This document shows, in pieces, positions 7,791-17,247 of a DNA stretch of 64,000 bases. The DNA is from Pseudomonas azotoformans (GTDB lineage: Bacteria; Pseudomonadota; Gammaproteobacteria; Pseudomonadales; Pseudomonadaceae). The notes beneath the pieces were generated by a model. The model was not told the DNA's origin. It was given only the letters and a program-made list of their open reading frames with translations, and did no database searches. How positions within the stretch are numbered: the stretch's first letter is position 1; each line of letters starts with the position of its first letter. The DNA is taken from contig NZ_CP014546.1 of NCBI RefSeq assembly GCF_001579805.1, forward strand, positions 5,208,001 to 5,272,000, in the 5' to 3' direction. The position numbers were made by a program, and so were the translations under genes.

Positions 7791-10700
7791 ATGACCGTGC
7801 CAGCATTGTCTCGCCCTCTACAAGCGTCGTCCATCAGCTCAAATGAGCACGAGCGCACTGAATCTCCTGCATCGACCCAACCGCAAACCGAGCCATCAGC
7901 GCTTGAAAAACTGATCGCTGAGACACCCAGGTTCAAGGCCGATGCAGCACTCAAAAATCTCTACGCCAATGCCTTGTCTAGCGCAGCGAACACGCCACCC
8001 CTTTTTACCCGTGTTATCACGGGCATTGAGCCGATCCCCAGCGACTGCACATTTGGACAATGGCGCCAGCACCTCGACACCTTGGTGGCAAGTGACGACT
8101 TCAAACAATGGGCTGACGACAATCGTATTGATTTGACCAAGCCCGTACGAATCTTCCCTTCTCGGAACTCCCGGCCAGGCTTTATCAGTGCCACCCTGAA
8201 ACCCACTCCCTCGGCGCCCGCCAACATCAGCGCGTCGCTGCCACGTACATTCGGTGCCGGCTTTGGTGATGGACTATCGCTGCCAGCCTCCTGGTCGCTG
8301 ATCATGCAAGCCGCTAACACCCTGAGCAGCGGCAGGACGTCAGTCAGCGTGACCCCGGCAGGTCAATCGTCACCCGATGTGCACGCCGCACGTTCTGCAC
8401 ACATTGAGGAGGTGGCGGCCTTTTACGGAGAAACCGTTCCCGATACCCAGAATGCGCTGCAACAAAGGGCAATCGAATTAAAACAGGCTGGCGCGTTCCC
8501 GCACCCCGATACATCTGCAATGCCCGACACATTTGAAATGCGTGGGGAGGTGGCGCTCGAGAATCAACGATATGAAAGGGGCGACATTCAAAACATAACG
8601 CTTTTATCCAAGAGTCTTGACGCTGCCTTGCTATCGCTCGGCGCAGACGCTGCAACCTCCTACACGGACCCAACCTTTTTGGGGGTACGCCCCACTCCGG
8701 AACAAACCGTTCGCCAGGAGAAGGCCTCGATTGCGGCAACTCTGGAAAATACAGAGCTAAAGATCGACCCTGCCTCTTGGTACTTTCAGGACCAGCAACT
8801 GACACCTGAATCAAAGGTTACGCTCAAGCAGTTCATCGTCGACAACGGCTGGTTTGTACCTCAGACAAAAGACGATATAAGTAACTTGATTCAATCCCTG
8901 AGGCGAGGGCCATTACCCGCACTCCCCAACGGCAACCTCACTGGCGCCATGGGCTGGCAGGCACCGCTTGATCAACCAGAAAAAAGACAGCTGTACAGCA
9001 ACGTCCGCTATAACAACCTTAACCTGCCAGGGCTTGACGCTCAGACACTGTTGGAGATTCGAGGCGGGGCATTTACCTACCTGACTAAACACCGCCACTG
9101 GACCCGTTCTGAGCTGACTGATCCGCGCAACGTCATTGCGGATATTCTCGACTCGCCCAAAGCCCTTGCCCTGGAAAATGCCCTGCAAAAAAAGATGGGC
9201 GCAATTGAAAGCCCCAGCAGCCGAGACTGGGTCATGGGTGCGATGGTGGCAGGGCTGGATTCCGATAACACCTTGATGCCCCCCAAACGCAATCAGACAG
9301 CCCAGTTCAATCTGGCTGATGAACGCTTCTACGGCAAACCGTTGAATGACATCAAGCAAGGCCTGATTGACCATCTGACAGAAAGTCACCGCTGCACACA
9401 AGAGATGGCACCTGTCGGGGCCCACCTCTTGCTGTCGAGCGCAGCACCCGAATTGTTGGTCAAAGACGTTCCCGCTGAAGTGACCTATGGCTCTCCGGCC
9501 TGGTTCCTCCTGAAGACAACGGTGGCGCTGATCGAAGCCAAGAGCCCCGGAAGCAGTTCTTCGTTGAGTTTCCCCGAGGTGCTCAAATACGCGGCGATCG
9601 ACCCAGTTTCGGAAGAAGACGCTGCACTGCTGAGTGAAGCCAAGCGCGAAACGCTAATCGACTGGGCATTGGTGCACGGTATTTTACCGGCCTCGCCTGA
9701 CGCAACTTACTCGCCAGAGCAGCTCAACAAGGCACAGGAAACGTTTGCCAGCGTCATGGAATCACTGAGAAAGGTCTCCAACGACTTGACCGCCCCGCTT
9801 CCAATGCAGAAAGACATGGCACTGGCGGTACTCAGCGAGCATTTAACCAATGTGTCGTTTGAGCGCGCGATTTTATCGAACCCGAGTATCCGACAAAAAA
9901 ACGCCTTGGACAGCGGCCCCATGCACGTCACCTTGGGGCCCTATTCGTTGCTGGATGTTTACATTAACAACCCTGAAGAAAACGGATGGAGGTCGCGTGA
10001 AAACAACCAGGTGATGGGAAGCGCGCCCGACTACCTTGGTCAACTACCGGACATCAATAATCGGCACCGAATCGCAGTCGCCAATTACAAGCTGGGAAGA
10101 GAAGTGGGTCTTGTCAACCGCACCAAACACCTGATTGCACAACTTCCCCTTGAGGATCGCAAACAGCTGGAATACGGAGAGCTCGTCCCTTACTTCGAAG
10201 GAACGGTTATTAAACACACCAGTTATGTACCAGGCGCCACGCTACATCATGATCGCAAGACACCCGAACAAGCCCAGGACAGGCGTTCACTCATCATCAA
10301 GTCCACACACGGCGCCAACGTAAAATTTTACGAAATCAGCCTACAGCAAAACTATATTAAACATCGCGAAGATCTGGACTCCGACTTTAAGCCGGGGCCA
10401 CAAGGCCAGTGGATCAAAGAGGATCCTGGTTTTCTGGGCGGCGAGAGGTATTCAAACACTGCAATTGAGACGTTCAGCCTGGAGGAAAAAGACAAAAGCA
10501 AATTAACAGCCACGCCGCCCCCCCACCTCACTAACCCAGCTTCGTATACCAGCGACCGCAGCCAATTTCTCGGTGAATTATTGTCCAGACACACCCTTGG
10601 CCCTGCGAGCCTCGAAGAACTGGTTGCCGCTACGCGCCACATCACTCAATTCGACAAGGAAGACGATGAGTTCGAGAAAAACCAGGAACTGTTGCTGGGC

Positions 10701-11846
10701 TCCATTCCCTTCGTCTCGCTTGCCAGAAATGCAATCAAGGGAGACTGGCTGGCAGTTGCTTCGGAACTTATATTTGACGGCGTCATGTATGCGACAACGG
10801 CTGGATTTGGCAAGGCTGCGAGATCGGTAAAACCACTGGGAAGCTTGGCAAAAACCGCCGGAAAACCTGTGGGTAAAAAACTGTTTGAGCAGGTGGCAGC
10901 CTCAACCTCCGAGAGCGTGGCAAACCGTTTGAATACCCTTCGACCGGGGCGAACCGGCTCGTACAATTTTCCCAAGACGGCCCGTCGTCCGGATATTGCA
11001 GAGGGTACTTATAAGAAAGGCCTGACCGAAATATCGACTCCGGCCGCTGCCGATGCAAAAACAGGTAAATTTTTTGCGGTAGATCCCGTGAATAATCGAC
11101 TGTACGGAAAGCCACTTGAAAACTTCCAACCGAACGTTTCAACCTGGCTCGACGATACCCTGCCGAGCGCATCCAATACTGCCAATGTAGGTAAACATAC
11201 CGCGCTGGACATCGGGCTGGGGCGCGACAATGTGATCCAGCTGGGCAGCAACATGAAGAAATTCAACGTCATTGACAACGAAGTTTATGTTTTCGTCGAT
11301 GAGTACAAAAACACCAAGCGACTGAACATCGCAGCCCATGGCAAACCTTATGAGCCGGGAAACAAACTATTCGGGAAGAACGCCGCGACCATCATTATAA
11401 ATAAAAAGGAATACTCGCCAGGCGACTTGGTGAAGGCTCTGAAATTGAAAGGCTATGACCCATCAACGTTTGATAACACTCGATTGCTTATATGTCACTC
11501 CGCCGAAGGGGGGAGTAAATCGTTTGGGCGTCTCATGCAAAAAGAAATCAAAAGACCCGTCAAGGCGTTCGAAGGCACTGTGACTGCTGACTTCAATCCA
11601 ACTTTTGTCGAGTCTAAACGAACAGCTTATATCGATGCTTTGAAAAACAAGGCTCCCGAGGTGACTGACGCCTATGCTTCATCGCACGCAGAGCAAAAAA
11701 TACAACATGAGTTTATTGAAAAATTCAAACCTCAAATCAATAAAAAACACGGCACCTTTACTGACGTCAACATTGCTGATGCCGGGCAGCGACCGATAGT
11801 CCTGCAACTGCCCGTTTACTACAAACCCGTCAAATTCCTTCCCTGA
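7791..11846 (+). CDS. very large toxin-like protein with a C-terminal clan CD-like cysteine peptidase dyad
   Basis: 1351 residues from ATG 7791, chosen over a TTG at 7764. There is no signal peptide; the N-terminus is rich in Ser, Thr, Pro and Gln. The long middle part (residues about 100-960) is mostly helical and is not a family I can name with certainty; it resembles the large orphan toxins of fluorescent pseudomonads. A hydrophobic Ala/Gly-rich patch (FVSLARNAIKGDWLAVASELIFDGVMYATTAGFG, about 970-1005) could insert in membranes. Near the C-terminus a strand ends in NIAAHG (His1183), and 52 residues later another ends in LLICHSAEGG (Cys1235), the His-Gly and Cys arrangement of caspase/clostripain/MARTX-type clan CD peptidases. 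Codon use becomes AT-rich after about 10.2 kb. No immunity gene adjoins, so a eukaryotic target is plausible. Confidence 0.6.
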   Translation: MTVPALSRPLQASSISSNEHERTESPASTQPQTEPSALEKLIAETPRFKADAALKNLYANALSSAANTPPLFTRVITGIEPIPSDCTFGQWRQHLDTLVASDDFKQWADDNRIDLTKPVRIFPSRNSRPGFISATLKPTPSAPANISASLPRTFGAGFGDGLSLPASWSLIMQAANTLSSGRTSVSVTPAGQSSPDVHAARSAHIEEVAAFYGETVPDTQNALQQRAIELKQAGAFPHPDTSAMPDTFEMRGEVALENQRYERGDIQNITLLSKSLDAALLSLGADAATSYTDPTFLGVRPTPEQTVRQEKASIAATLENTELKIDPASWYFQDQQLTPESKVTLKQFIVDNGWFVPQTKDDISNLIQSLRRGPLPALPNGNLTGAMGWQAPLDQPEKRQLYSNVRYNNLNLPGLDAQTLLEIRGGAFTYLTKHRHWTRSELTDPRNVIADILDSPKALALENALQKKMGAIESPSSRDWVMGAMVAGLDSDNTLMPPKRNQTAQFNLADERFYGKPLNDIKQGLIDHLTESHRCTQEMAPVGAHLLLSSAAPELLVKDVPAEVTYGSPAWFLLKTTVALIEAKSPGSSSSLSFPEVLKYAAIDPVSEEDAALLSEAKRETLIDWALVHGILPASPDATYSPEQLNKAQETFASVMESLRKVSNDLTAPLPMQKDMALAVLSEHLTNVSFERAILSNPSIRQKNALDSGPMHVTLGPYSLLDVYINNPEENGWRSRENNQVMGSAPDYLGQLPDINNRHRIAVANYKLGREVGLVNRTKHLIAQLPLEDRKQLEYGELVPYFEGTVIKHTSYVPGATLHHDRKTPEQAQDRRSLIIKSTHGANVKFYEISLQQNYIKHREDLDSDFKPGPQGQWIKEDPGFLGGERYSNTAIETFSLEEKDKSKLTATPPPHLTNPASYTSDRSQFLGELLSRHTLGPASLEELVAATRHITQFDKEDDEFEKNQELLLGSIPFVSLARNAIKGDWLAVASELIFDGVMYATTAGFGKAARSVKPLGSLAKTAGKPVGKKLFEQVAASTSESVANRLNTLRPGRTGSYNFPKTARRPDIAEGTYKKGLTEISTPAAADAKTGKFFAVDPVNNRLYGKPLENFQPNVSTWLDDTLPSASNTANVGKHTALDIGLGRDNVIQLGSNMKKFNVIDNEVYVFVDEYKNTKRLNIAAHGKPYEPGNKLFGKNAATIIINKKEYSPGDLVKALKLKGYDPSTFDNTRLLICHSAEGGSKSFGRLMQKEIKRPVKAFEGTVTADFNPTFVESKRTAYIDALKNKAPEVTDAYASSHAEQKIQHEFIEKFKPQINKKHGTFTDVNIADAGQRPIVLQLPVYYKPVKFLP

Positions 11847-11852
11847 ACAGGA

Positions 11853-13130
11853 TTACTCGGCATACGCCCAGGTCATTCGGAATGAGGCCCCGCCCCACTC
11901 CGAATCCAGCACCTGCACCTGGCCGCCATGCCACTGCGACACCCGCTGCACCAGCGCCAGGCCCAGGCCAAAGCCGCCGGTGCGGCGGTCGCGACTGGCG
12001 TCCAGGCGCATGAAAGGTTGGAAGATTTTGGAGCGACCTTCTTCCGGTACGCCAGGGCCGTCGTCACACACCCGCACCTCATAGCCGCTGCCAAACTTGA
12101 CCAGCGACACTTCCACACGACGCTCCGCGTAACGGATGGCGTTGCGCAACAGGTTGATCACCGCACGCGCCATGAAGCGCGGCTCAATCTGGATATAGTC
12201 CACCTCGCATGTACGCAACGACAGTTGGATGCCCGCTGCTTCAGCCTCCAGGGCCACGCTGCCGATCACACTGTCGAGCCAACTGTGGGCCTCGATGCTT
12301 TCGCGGGTGACCTGGGTGGCACCGCGTTCCAGGCTGGCGTAGGTGAGCAACTCGGACACCATTTCTTCCAGCTCGCCCAGGTCGGCATACATGTCCGCGA
12401 TCAATTCGCCACGCTGGCGTGGATCGGCCTGTTGCTTGAGCTGGTCAAGTTCGAACGACAGGCGCGCAATCGGCGTGCGCAATTCGTGGGACACAGCGTT
12501 GGTGAGTTCGCGCTGGTTGGCGATCAGGCTTTCGATGCGCTCGGCCATATGGTTGAAGTGCCCGGCCAGCGAACGCACGGTGGAACGGCGTGGCAGCAGA
12601 ATGCGTGAACTGAGATCGTTATCCCCGAAACGTTGGGCGGCCAGGCGGATGTGCTCCAGGTCGCGCCAATGCGGGCGCACCCAGAAATACAGCACGATCG
12701 CCAGGCTCAAGCCCAGCAGGCTGTAGGCCCACAAGTACAGCCATTTCGGCTCGTCGGGCAGCTTGATATTGAGCAACTGCGGGCCGCCATCGATATTGGC
12801 GATGAACTCCATGAAGTCGCCCCGCACCACCAACTGGCCGGCCGCCAGCAACTGTTGCTCACGCTGGTCCAGCGCCAACTCATCGCGCTGCACCAGTTTG
12901 AGGTGCAGGCCGTAATGCGGTTGCAGCTCGCTCAGGCGCGCCTGACGGGCGTCACCGAGCAAGGGCCGCAACTGCTCGACCAAACCATACGCCGGGCCGC
13001 GCAGGGCTTCGCGGTTATAGGTTTCATTGGCTTCGGGCAGCAGCTCATCAAAGGTGTAGTTGACCAGCCAGATCGCCCCCGCCAGCCCCAGCGCCAGGAT
13101 GATGTACAGGCGAATATAGAGCCGCAGCAT
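11853..13130 (-). CDS. sensor histidine kinase (RstB-like)
   Basis: 425 residues. TM1 is at about 7-25, a periplasmic sensor loop of about 100 residues follows, TM2 is at 131-151, then a HAMP linker, a HisKA domain with AVSHELRTP (phospho-acceptor His215), and an ATPase domain with N (LLRNAIRYAE), DDGPGVP and GGFGLGLAL boxes. Its ATG follows directly after the stop of the response-regulator gene, so the pair is one operon. Motif spelling (SHELRTPIARLSFEL) is closest to RstB/CpxA-type kinases. The stimulus is unknown. The gene ends 6 nt from the convergent end of the toxin-like gene, with no visible terminator between them. Confidence 0.9.
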   Translation of the reverse strand: MLRLYIRLYIILALGLAGAIWLVNYTFDELLPEANETYNREALRGPAYGLVEQLRPLLGDARQARLSELQPHYGLHLKLVQRDELALDQREQQLLAAGQLVVRGDFMEFIANIDGGPQLLNIKLPDEPKWLYLWAYSLLGLSLAIVLYFWVRPHWRDLEHIRLAAQRFGDNDLSSRILLPRRSTVRSLAGHFNHMAERIESLIANQRELTNAVSHELRTPIARLSFELDQLKQQADPRQRGELIADMYADLGELEEMVSELLTYASLERGATQVTRESIEAHSWLDSVIGSVALEAEAAGIQLSLRTCEVDYIQIEPRFMARAVINLLRNAIRYAERRVEVSLVKFGSGYEVRVCDDGPGVPEEGRSKIFQPFMRLDASRDRRTGGFGLGLALVQRVSQWHGGQVQVLDSEWGGASFRMTWAYAE

Positions 13131-13838
13131 CTAGGCCTCCCACGCGAACGGATTGAACAGATAGCCCTTGCCCCAGATGGTCTTGATGCACACCGGTTCG
13201 CGCGGGTTATCGTTGAGCTTGCCGCGCAGTTTGCTGATGTACACATCGACACTGCGGTTGAGGCCGTCGAACGCAATGCCACGCATGCGGTTGAGGATGT
13301 CATCGCGGGACAGGATCGTCCCCGAGTTACTGGCCAACAACCACAACAGTTCGAACTCCATCGTGGTGAGGTCGATCTTGTCGTCCCCCAGGCTGACCAC
13401 CCGGCAACTGCGATCGATGGCCAGCCGCCCGAAAGCCAGCGACCCGCGCACAGTCGGCTCCGGCGCCTGGCGTCGTTGCAACGCACGCAAGCGTGCCAGC
13501 AACACAGGGGGCTTGATCGGCTTGATCACGTAATCGTCGGCACCGGACTCCAGGCCAAGGATGTGGTCCAGGTCATCTTCCTTGGCCGTGAGGATCACGA
13601 TCGGCGTGTCGGACACCGTGCGAATCCCGCGACACACATGCAGCCCGCTCTGGCCGGGCAGCATCAGGTCGAGTACGACGATCTTCGGCTTGAACTCCAG
13701 GAACGCGGCCAGGGCCTCGTCGCCCCGGTGCTCCACGCGCACCTCAAAGCCATGCTGCGCGAGAAAGTGCGCGATCAGCCCTGCCAGTTTTTCGTCGTCT
13801 TCAACGAGCAAGACCTTGCCCAGCCCCAGGTTTTCCAT
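13131..13838 (-). CDS. OmpR-family response regulator (RstA-like)
   Basis: 235 residues. The receiver domain (1-120) has acidic EDD at 13-15, phospho-acceptor Asp57 in VVLDLMLPG and Lys in LTAKEDD. The winged-helix OmpR/PhoB domain (about 135-230) includes LTTMEFELLWLL, RDDILNRMRG and VDVYISKLRGKL, ending GYLFNPFAWEA. It is upstream of, and contiguous with, the kinase gene. The divergent neighbour is an MFS exporter 157 nt away, which may be a target. The assignment to RstA is by general resemblance only. Confidence 0.9.
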   Translation of the reverse strand: MENLGLGKVLLVEDDEKLAGLIAHFLAQHGFEVRVEHRGDEALAAFLEFKPKIVVLDLMLPGQSGLHVCRGIRTVSDTPIVILTAKEDDLDHILGLESGADDYVIKPIKPPVLLARLRALQRRQAPEPTVRGSLAFGRLAIDRSCRVVSLGDDKIDLTTMEFELLWLLASNSGTILSRDDILNRMRGIAFDGLNRSVDVYISKLRGKLNDNPREPVCIKTIWGKGYLFNPFAWEA

Positions 13839-13995
13839 AAGTTCTCAGTTTGCAGACACGGATTGAAGAGCGGGCATTATAGGTGGCAAGCTGGGCAACT
13901 AAAGCAGCTGGCCAGCATTGGCCGACGAAGCTTCATGCTTTTAAGAGTTTTTAACAAATACCCTGCAATCTTTAACGCCATCCACAGGGAGTTGT

Positions 13996-15195
13996 ATGCG
14001 CAAGGATTACCTGGCGTTCTTTGTTTCGCTGTTCCTGTCGCGGCTGGCGGACCAGATTCTACTGTTTATCGTGCCCTTGATCGTGTTCCAGACCACCCAG
14101 AGCGTGGCCTGGGCCGGGATGGCGTTTTTTATCGAGTCGCTGCCGCGTTATCTCGCGTTCCCGGTGTGTGGCGCAGTGTGCGACAAGTTCGCGCCGGTGC
14201 GCATCCTGCATATCAGCCAGGTTTACCGGGCATTGGCCTGTGTGACGGCCGTGGTTTTGTACGGGGTATTCGACGGCATCGTCTGGATCGTACTGCTCTC
14301 GGCGCTCTGCGGCGTGCTGACTACCCAGGGCATCATGGCACGGGAAGTGCTGATGCCCCATGTCTTCCCCCACTACAGCTACGCCAAGACGCTGTCCTAT
14401 TCGCAGATCGCCGACCAGAGCGGGCTGGTGCTCGGGCCGCTGGTGGCGGCGCTGATGCTGGATGTGTGGGCCTGGCACTGGGTCGTCCTCGGGGTGGCCG
14501 GGCTGTTCTTGTTGGCCGACCTGGCGATGCGGCTGTGGCAACGCTCCAGCACCGTCAGCCTGGAAACCTTCGAACAGCACCGGGATATCTGGCTGCGGCC
14601 ATTGAAGATTGCCTTCGGGCATATCCGCCGACTGCCGGAACTGAAGCGGATCATCACCCTGGCCGTGGGCGTGAACCTGATCGTTGGCGTCACGCTGGCC
14701 ACGTCTGCGGCGATGGTGACGGGCCAATTTGCACAGGATAAGGACGCCTACGCCCTGCTGCAGGCAGCCGGCGCCTTGGTGACCATCGGGATTCTGTTTT
14801 ACCTGGCGCGGGCCGGGCTGCCGCTGAAGGTGCTAGGCGGCTTGTCGTATTCGATGATTGCGGTCGGTGCGGTGATCATGGCGGTCAGCCCCGGCGTGTG
14901 GCTGTACGCCGTGGGTTTCCTGCTGGTCACCGGTTTCGACAAGATGTTCAACGTCTACCTGCGCAGCACCCGTCAGCGGGTGATTCCCGTGCAGGACTTC
15001 GGCAAGACCGTAGGTGTGATCACCTTACTCAACAACCTGCCGCAACCCTTGGCGGGCCTTGCAATTGCGCTGTTGGCGGCACCGCTGGGCACGCAGTCGG
15101 TGATCCTGTTGCTGGCCGGGATCACCGCGCTGATCGGCGTGGCCGTGGCCTCAGGCTGGCACGCCACTGTGAAAGCGGAACTCGATATCGGGTGA
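13996..15195 (+). CDS. MFS transporter (EntS-like drug/siderophore exporter)
   Basis: 399 residues with about 11-12 hydrophobic segments. A motif-A-like loop follows the second helix (GAVCDKFAPVRILHISQ), and the first helix carries FLSRLADQILLFIVPLIVFQTTQS, as in MFS exporters related to EntS. The ATG at 13996 is preceded by CAGGGAG. It is divergent from the two-component pair. The substrate is unknown. Its last 45 nt overlap the 3' end of the convergent miaE gene. Confidence 0.82.
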   Translation: MRKDYLAFFVSLFLSRLADQILLFIVPLIVFQTTQSVAWAGMAFFIESLPRYLAFPVCGAVCDKFAPVRILHISQVYRALACVTAVVLYGVFDGIVWIVLLSALCGVLTTQGIMAREVLMPHVFPHYSYAKTLSYSQIADQSGLVLGPLVAALMLDVWAWHWVVLGVAGLFLLADLAMRLWQRSSTVSLETFEQHRDIWLRPLKIAFGHIRRLPELKRIITLAVGVNLIVGVTLATSAAMVTGQFAQDKDAYALLQAAGALVTIGILFYLARAGLPLKVLGGLSYSMIAVGAVIMAVSPGVWLYAVGFLLVTGFDKMFNVYLRSTRQRVIPVQDFGKTVGVITLLNNLPQPLAGLAIALLAAPLGTQSVILLLAGITALIGVAVASGWHATVKAELDIG

Positions 15196-15753
15196 CTCGA
15201 TCAGTTCCTGCTCGGCCGCCCTCACCCGCTCGATCACCTGGGCGACGTCTTTGGCGTCGCCGTACTGGTAGGCCAGCTTGAGGTAACCCTGGAAGTGCCG
15301 CGCTTCGCTTTTCAGTAAACCGAAGTAGAACTTCCCGAGTTCTTCGTCCAAATGCGGCACCAATGCTTCGAAACGCTCGCAACTGCGTGCTTCGATAAAC
15401 GCGCCCACCACCAGCGTGTCCACCAGCTTGACCGGTTCATGGGTGCGCACTACTTTGCGCAAACCCGAGGCGTAGCGACCAGCATTCAGTTGGCGCAACT
15501 CGACCTTGCGTTTTTTCATCAAGCGCATGACTTGTTCGTGGTGCACCAGCTCTTCACGGGCCAGGCGCGACATCATGTTGATCAGGTCCACATGGCTGTA
15601 GTACTTGGCAATCAGGCTAAGGGCGGTGCTGGCGGCTTTGAATTCGCAGTTCTTGTGGTCGATCAGCAGGGTGTCCTGATCGGCCAGCGCGGCCTGGACC
15701 CAGGCGTCAGGGGTGCGGCAACCGAGGAATTCGTGGATTTCGGGCAGGTTCAT
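15151..15753 (-). CDS. miaE: tRNA-(ms2io6A)-hydroxylase MiaE
   Basis: 200 residues from the ATG at 15753 (MNLPEIHEFLGC); the longer frame to 15822 is not needed. A ferritin-like four-helix diiron domain is evident: Glu37 in CEFKAAS, EELVHHE (Glu68 and His71), GAFIEARSCERFE and the final SEARHF (ExxH). MiaE hydroxylates the isopentenyl side chain of 2-methylthio-N6-isopentenyl-A37 in tRNAs reading UNN codons, using O2 and a ferredoxin-type reductant. Length matches pseudomonad homologues. It runs convergently into the MFS gene with a 45-nt overlap and lies divergent from the universal stress gene. Confidence 0.9.
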   Translation of the reverse strand: MNLPEIHEFLGCRTPDAWVQAALADQDTLLIDHKNCEFKAASTALSLIAKYYSHVDLINMMSRLAREELVHHEQVMRLMKKRKVELRQLNAGRYASGLRKVVRTHEPVKLVDTLVVGAFIEARSCERFEALVPHLDEELGKFYFGLLKSEARHFQGYLKLAYQYGDAKDVAQVIERVRAAEQELIESPDIEFRFHSGVPA

Positions 15754-15827
15754 CGGGCTCACGGGCAAAAGGATCACAAAAGGCCGGCGATTATACCGAC
15801 CCCGCCGCAGACCACCAGCCACCGGCC

Positions 15828-15841
15828 TTGATGTGCATCAA
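15828..15841 (+). promoter_or_regulatory. Anr/FNR box of the universal stress gene
   Basis: TTGATGTGCATCAA is a perfect TTGAT-N4-ATCAA palindrome. Its centre (15834.5) lies about 42 nt before the start site predicted from the -10 element at 15865-15870, the exact class II spacing for FNR-type activation. Confidence 0.8.
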
Positions 15842-15864
15842 CATGACGTGCGCTCGCCAGCAAC

Positions 15865-15870
15865 TATAGT
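15865..15870 (+). promoter_or_regulatory. -10 element of Anr-dependent promoter
   Basis: TATAGT, with transcription expected to begin near 15877 and a GGAG ribosome site at 15896-15899 before the ATG at 15910. Confidence 0.6.
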
Positions 15871-15909
15871 TGTTCCAGGCCCCCGCCCTTTTTTATGGAG
15901 ATCCCGATC

Positions 15910-16773
15910 ATGCAAGCCATCCGCAGCATCCTGGTGATCATCGAACCCGAGCATTCGGAAAGCCTGGCCCTCAAGCGTGCCAAGCTGATTGCCGGGGTCA
16001 CCGGCGCGCACCTGCATTTGCTGGTCTGCGACAAAAAGCATGAGCACTCGGCGCTGCTGGCGCTGCTCAAGGCCGGTTTGCAAGAGGACGGCTACAGCGT
16101 CAGCACCGAGCAGGCGTGGAATGCCAGCCTGCATGAAACCATTATCGACGTGCAGCAGGCCGAAGGCTGTGGGCTGGTGATCAAGCAGCATTTCCCGGTC
16201 AGTCCATTGAAAAAGGCGCTGTTGACGCCTGCGGACTGGAAGTTGCTGCGTTATTGCCCGACGGCGGTATTGCTGGTCAAGACCGCTACGCCGTGGGCTG
16301 GCGGGGTGATCCTGGCGGCGATCGATGTGGGCAATACCGACGGTGAGCACCGCTCATTGCACAATTCGATCATTGACCATGGCTTTGATATCGCCCACCT
16401 GGCCAAGGCGCAGTTGCATGTGATCAGCGCCCATCCGTCGCCGATGCTGTCGGCGGCGGACCCGACCTTTCAGCTCAAGGAAACCATCGAGGCGCGTTAT
16501 CGCGAGCAATGCAGGGCGTTTCAGGCGGAGTTCGACGTGGACGACAAACACCTGCATATCGAGGAAGGACCGGCGGACGTGTTGATACCGCATCTCGCCC
16601 ACAAGCTACAGGCGGCGGTCACGATCATCGGCACCGTGGGTCGCACGGGTATTTCCGGGGCACTGATCGGCAACACCGCAGAGGTCGTGCTGGATACGCT
16701 GGAAAGCGATGTGCTGGTGCTCAAGCCAGAAGAAGTGATGGACCGTCTGGTGGAACAGGCCACCAAAGCCTGA
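15910..16773 (+). CDS. tandem universal stress protein (UspE-like)
   Basis: 287 residues from ATG 15910 (GGAG site upstream; the in-frame ATG at 15895 overlaps that site). Two Usp domains, about 1-140 and 150-280: the first starts IRSILVIIEPEHSESLALKRA, the second GVILAAIDVGNTD and ends with the ATP-binding-like GTVGRTGISGALIGNTAE loop followed by VLVLKPEE. Tandem Usp proteins in pseudomonads support survival under oxygen limitation and stress. The Anr box upstream fits that use. It ends 3 nt before the convergent DUF1289 gene. Confidence 0.9.
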   Translation: MQAIRSILVIIEPEHSESLALKRAKLIAGVTGAHLHLLVCDKKHEHSALLALLKAGLQEDGYSVSTEQAWNASLHETIIDVQQAEGCGLVIKQHFPVSPLKKALLTPADWKLLRYCPTAVLLVKTATPWAGGVILAAIDVGNTDGEHRSLHNSIIDHGFDIAHLAKAQLHVISAHPSPMLSAADPTFQLKETIEARYREQCRAFQAEFDVDDKHLHIEEGPADVLIPHLAHKLQAAVTIIGTVGRTGISGALIGNTAEVVLDTLESDVLVLKPEEVMDRLVEQATKA

Positions 16774-16776
16774 CAG

Positions 16777-17247
16777 CTACGCGCCAAACGCATCCTTGAG
16801 AAACCCCGGCGCGATATAGCGCTGGTAGTGGGCTTCGGAGAGGATAAAGAACTCCCGATCAATGGCATCGCGCAGGTCCGGCAAGGGCCAATCGCGAAAC
16901 TCGGGCAACAGCACCATGCCATAGGCCTCCAGATTATTGATCACCCGAGCCCCGCGGGCGATCAACTGGTAGGCCCAGCAGTATTCGGACTGGTGCGGCA
17001 CGAAGCGGATCTTGCGCTGTTCCAGTTGGCCGCGCAGGGTCTTGGGGTCAAAAACCTCCAGTTTGCCGGCCATCACCTGCACCAGCAGCTGCTCCAAGCG
17101 CAGCCAGACCGCACGTTTTTCCTCTTCGCCGTAGCCGTTCCACTGGATCACTTCGTGGTGGAAGCGCTTGCAGCCACGGCACACGAGATCGCCGTAGACC
17201 GTGGAGCACAGGCCGACGCAAGGGGTCTTGATAGTTTGGTTGGACAT
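16777..17247 (-). CDS. DUF1289 family protein
   Basis: 156 residues from the ATG at 17247; a GTG at 17259 is an alternative. The N-terminal part has the DUF1289 cysteine pattern, TPCVGLCSTVYGDLVCRGCKRFHHEVIQW, four Cys that could bind metal. The remainder is helical with aromatic residues (SEYCWAYQLIARGARVINNLEAYG). Function is not established. The gene sits between the universal stress gene and acnB, an arrangement I recall as common in Pseudomonas. Its start region is divergent from the acnB leader. Confidence 0.8.
   Translation of the reverse strand: MSNQTIKTPCVGLCSTVYGDLVCRGCKRFHHEVIQWNGYGEEEKRAVWLRLEQLLVQVMAGKLEVFDPKTLRGQLEQRKIRFVPHQSEYCWAYQLIARGARVINNLEAYGMVLLPEFRDWPLPDLRDAIDREFFILSEAHYQRYIAPGFLKDAFGA

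Noticed and set aside
12633..14741. 702-residue plus-strand frame across the two-component genes
   Set aside because: Runs antisense through the kinase and regulator and then out of frame through the MFS gene; no protein-like motifs.
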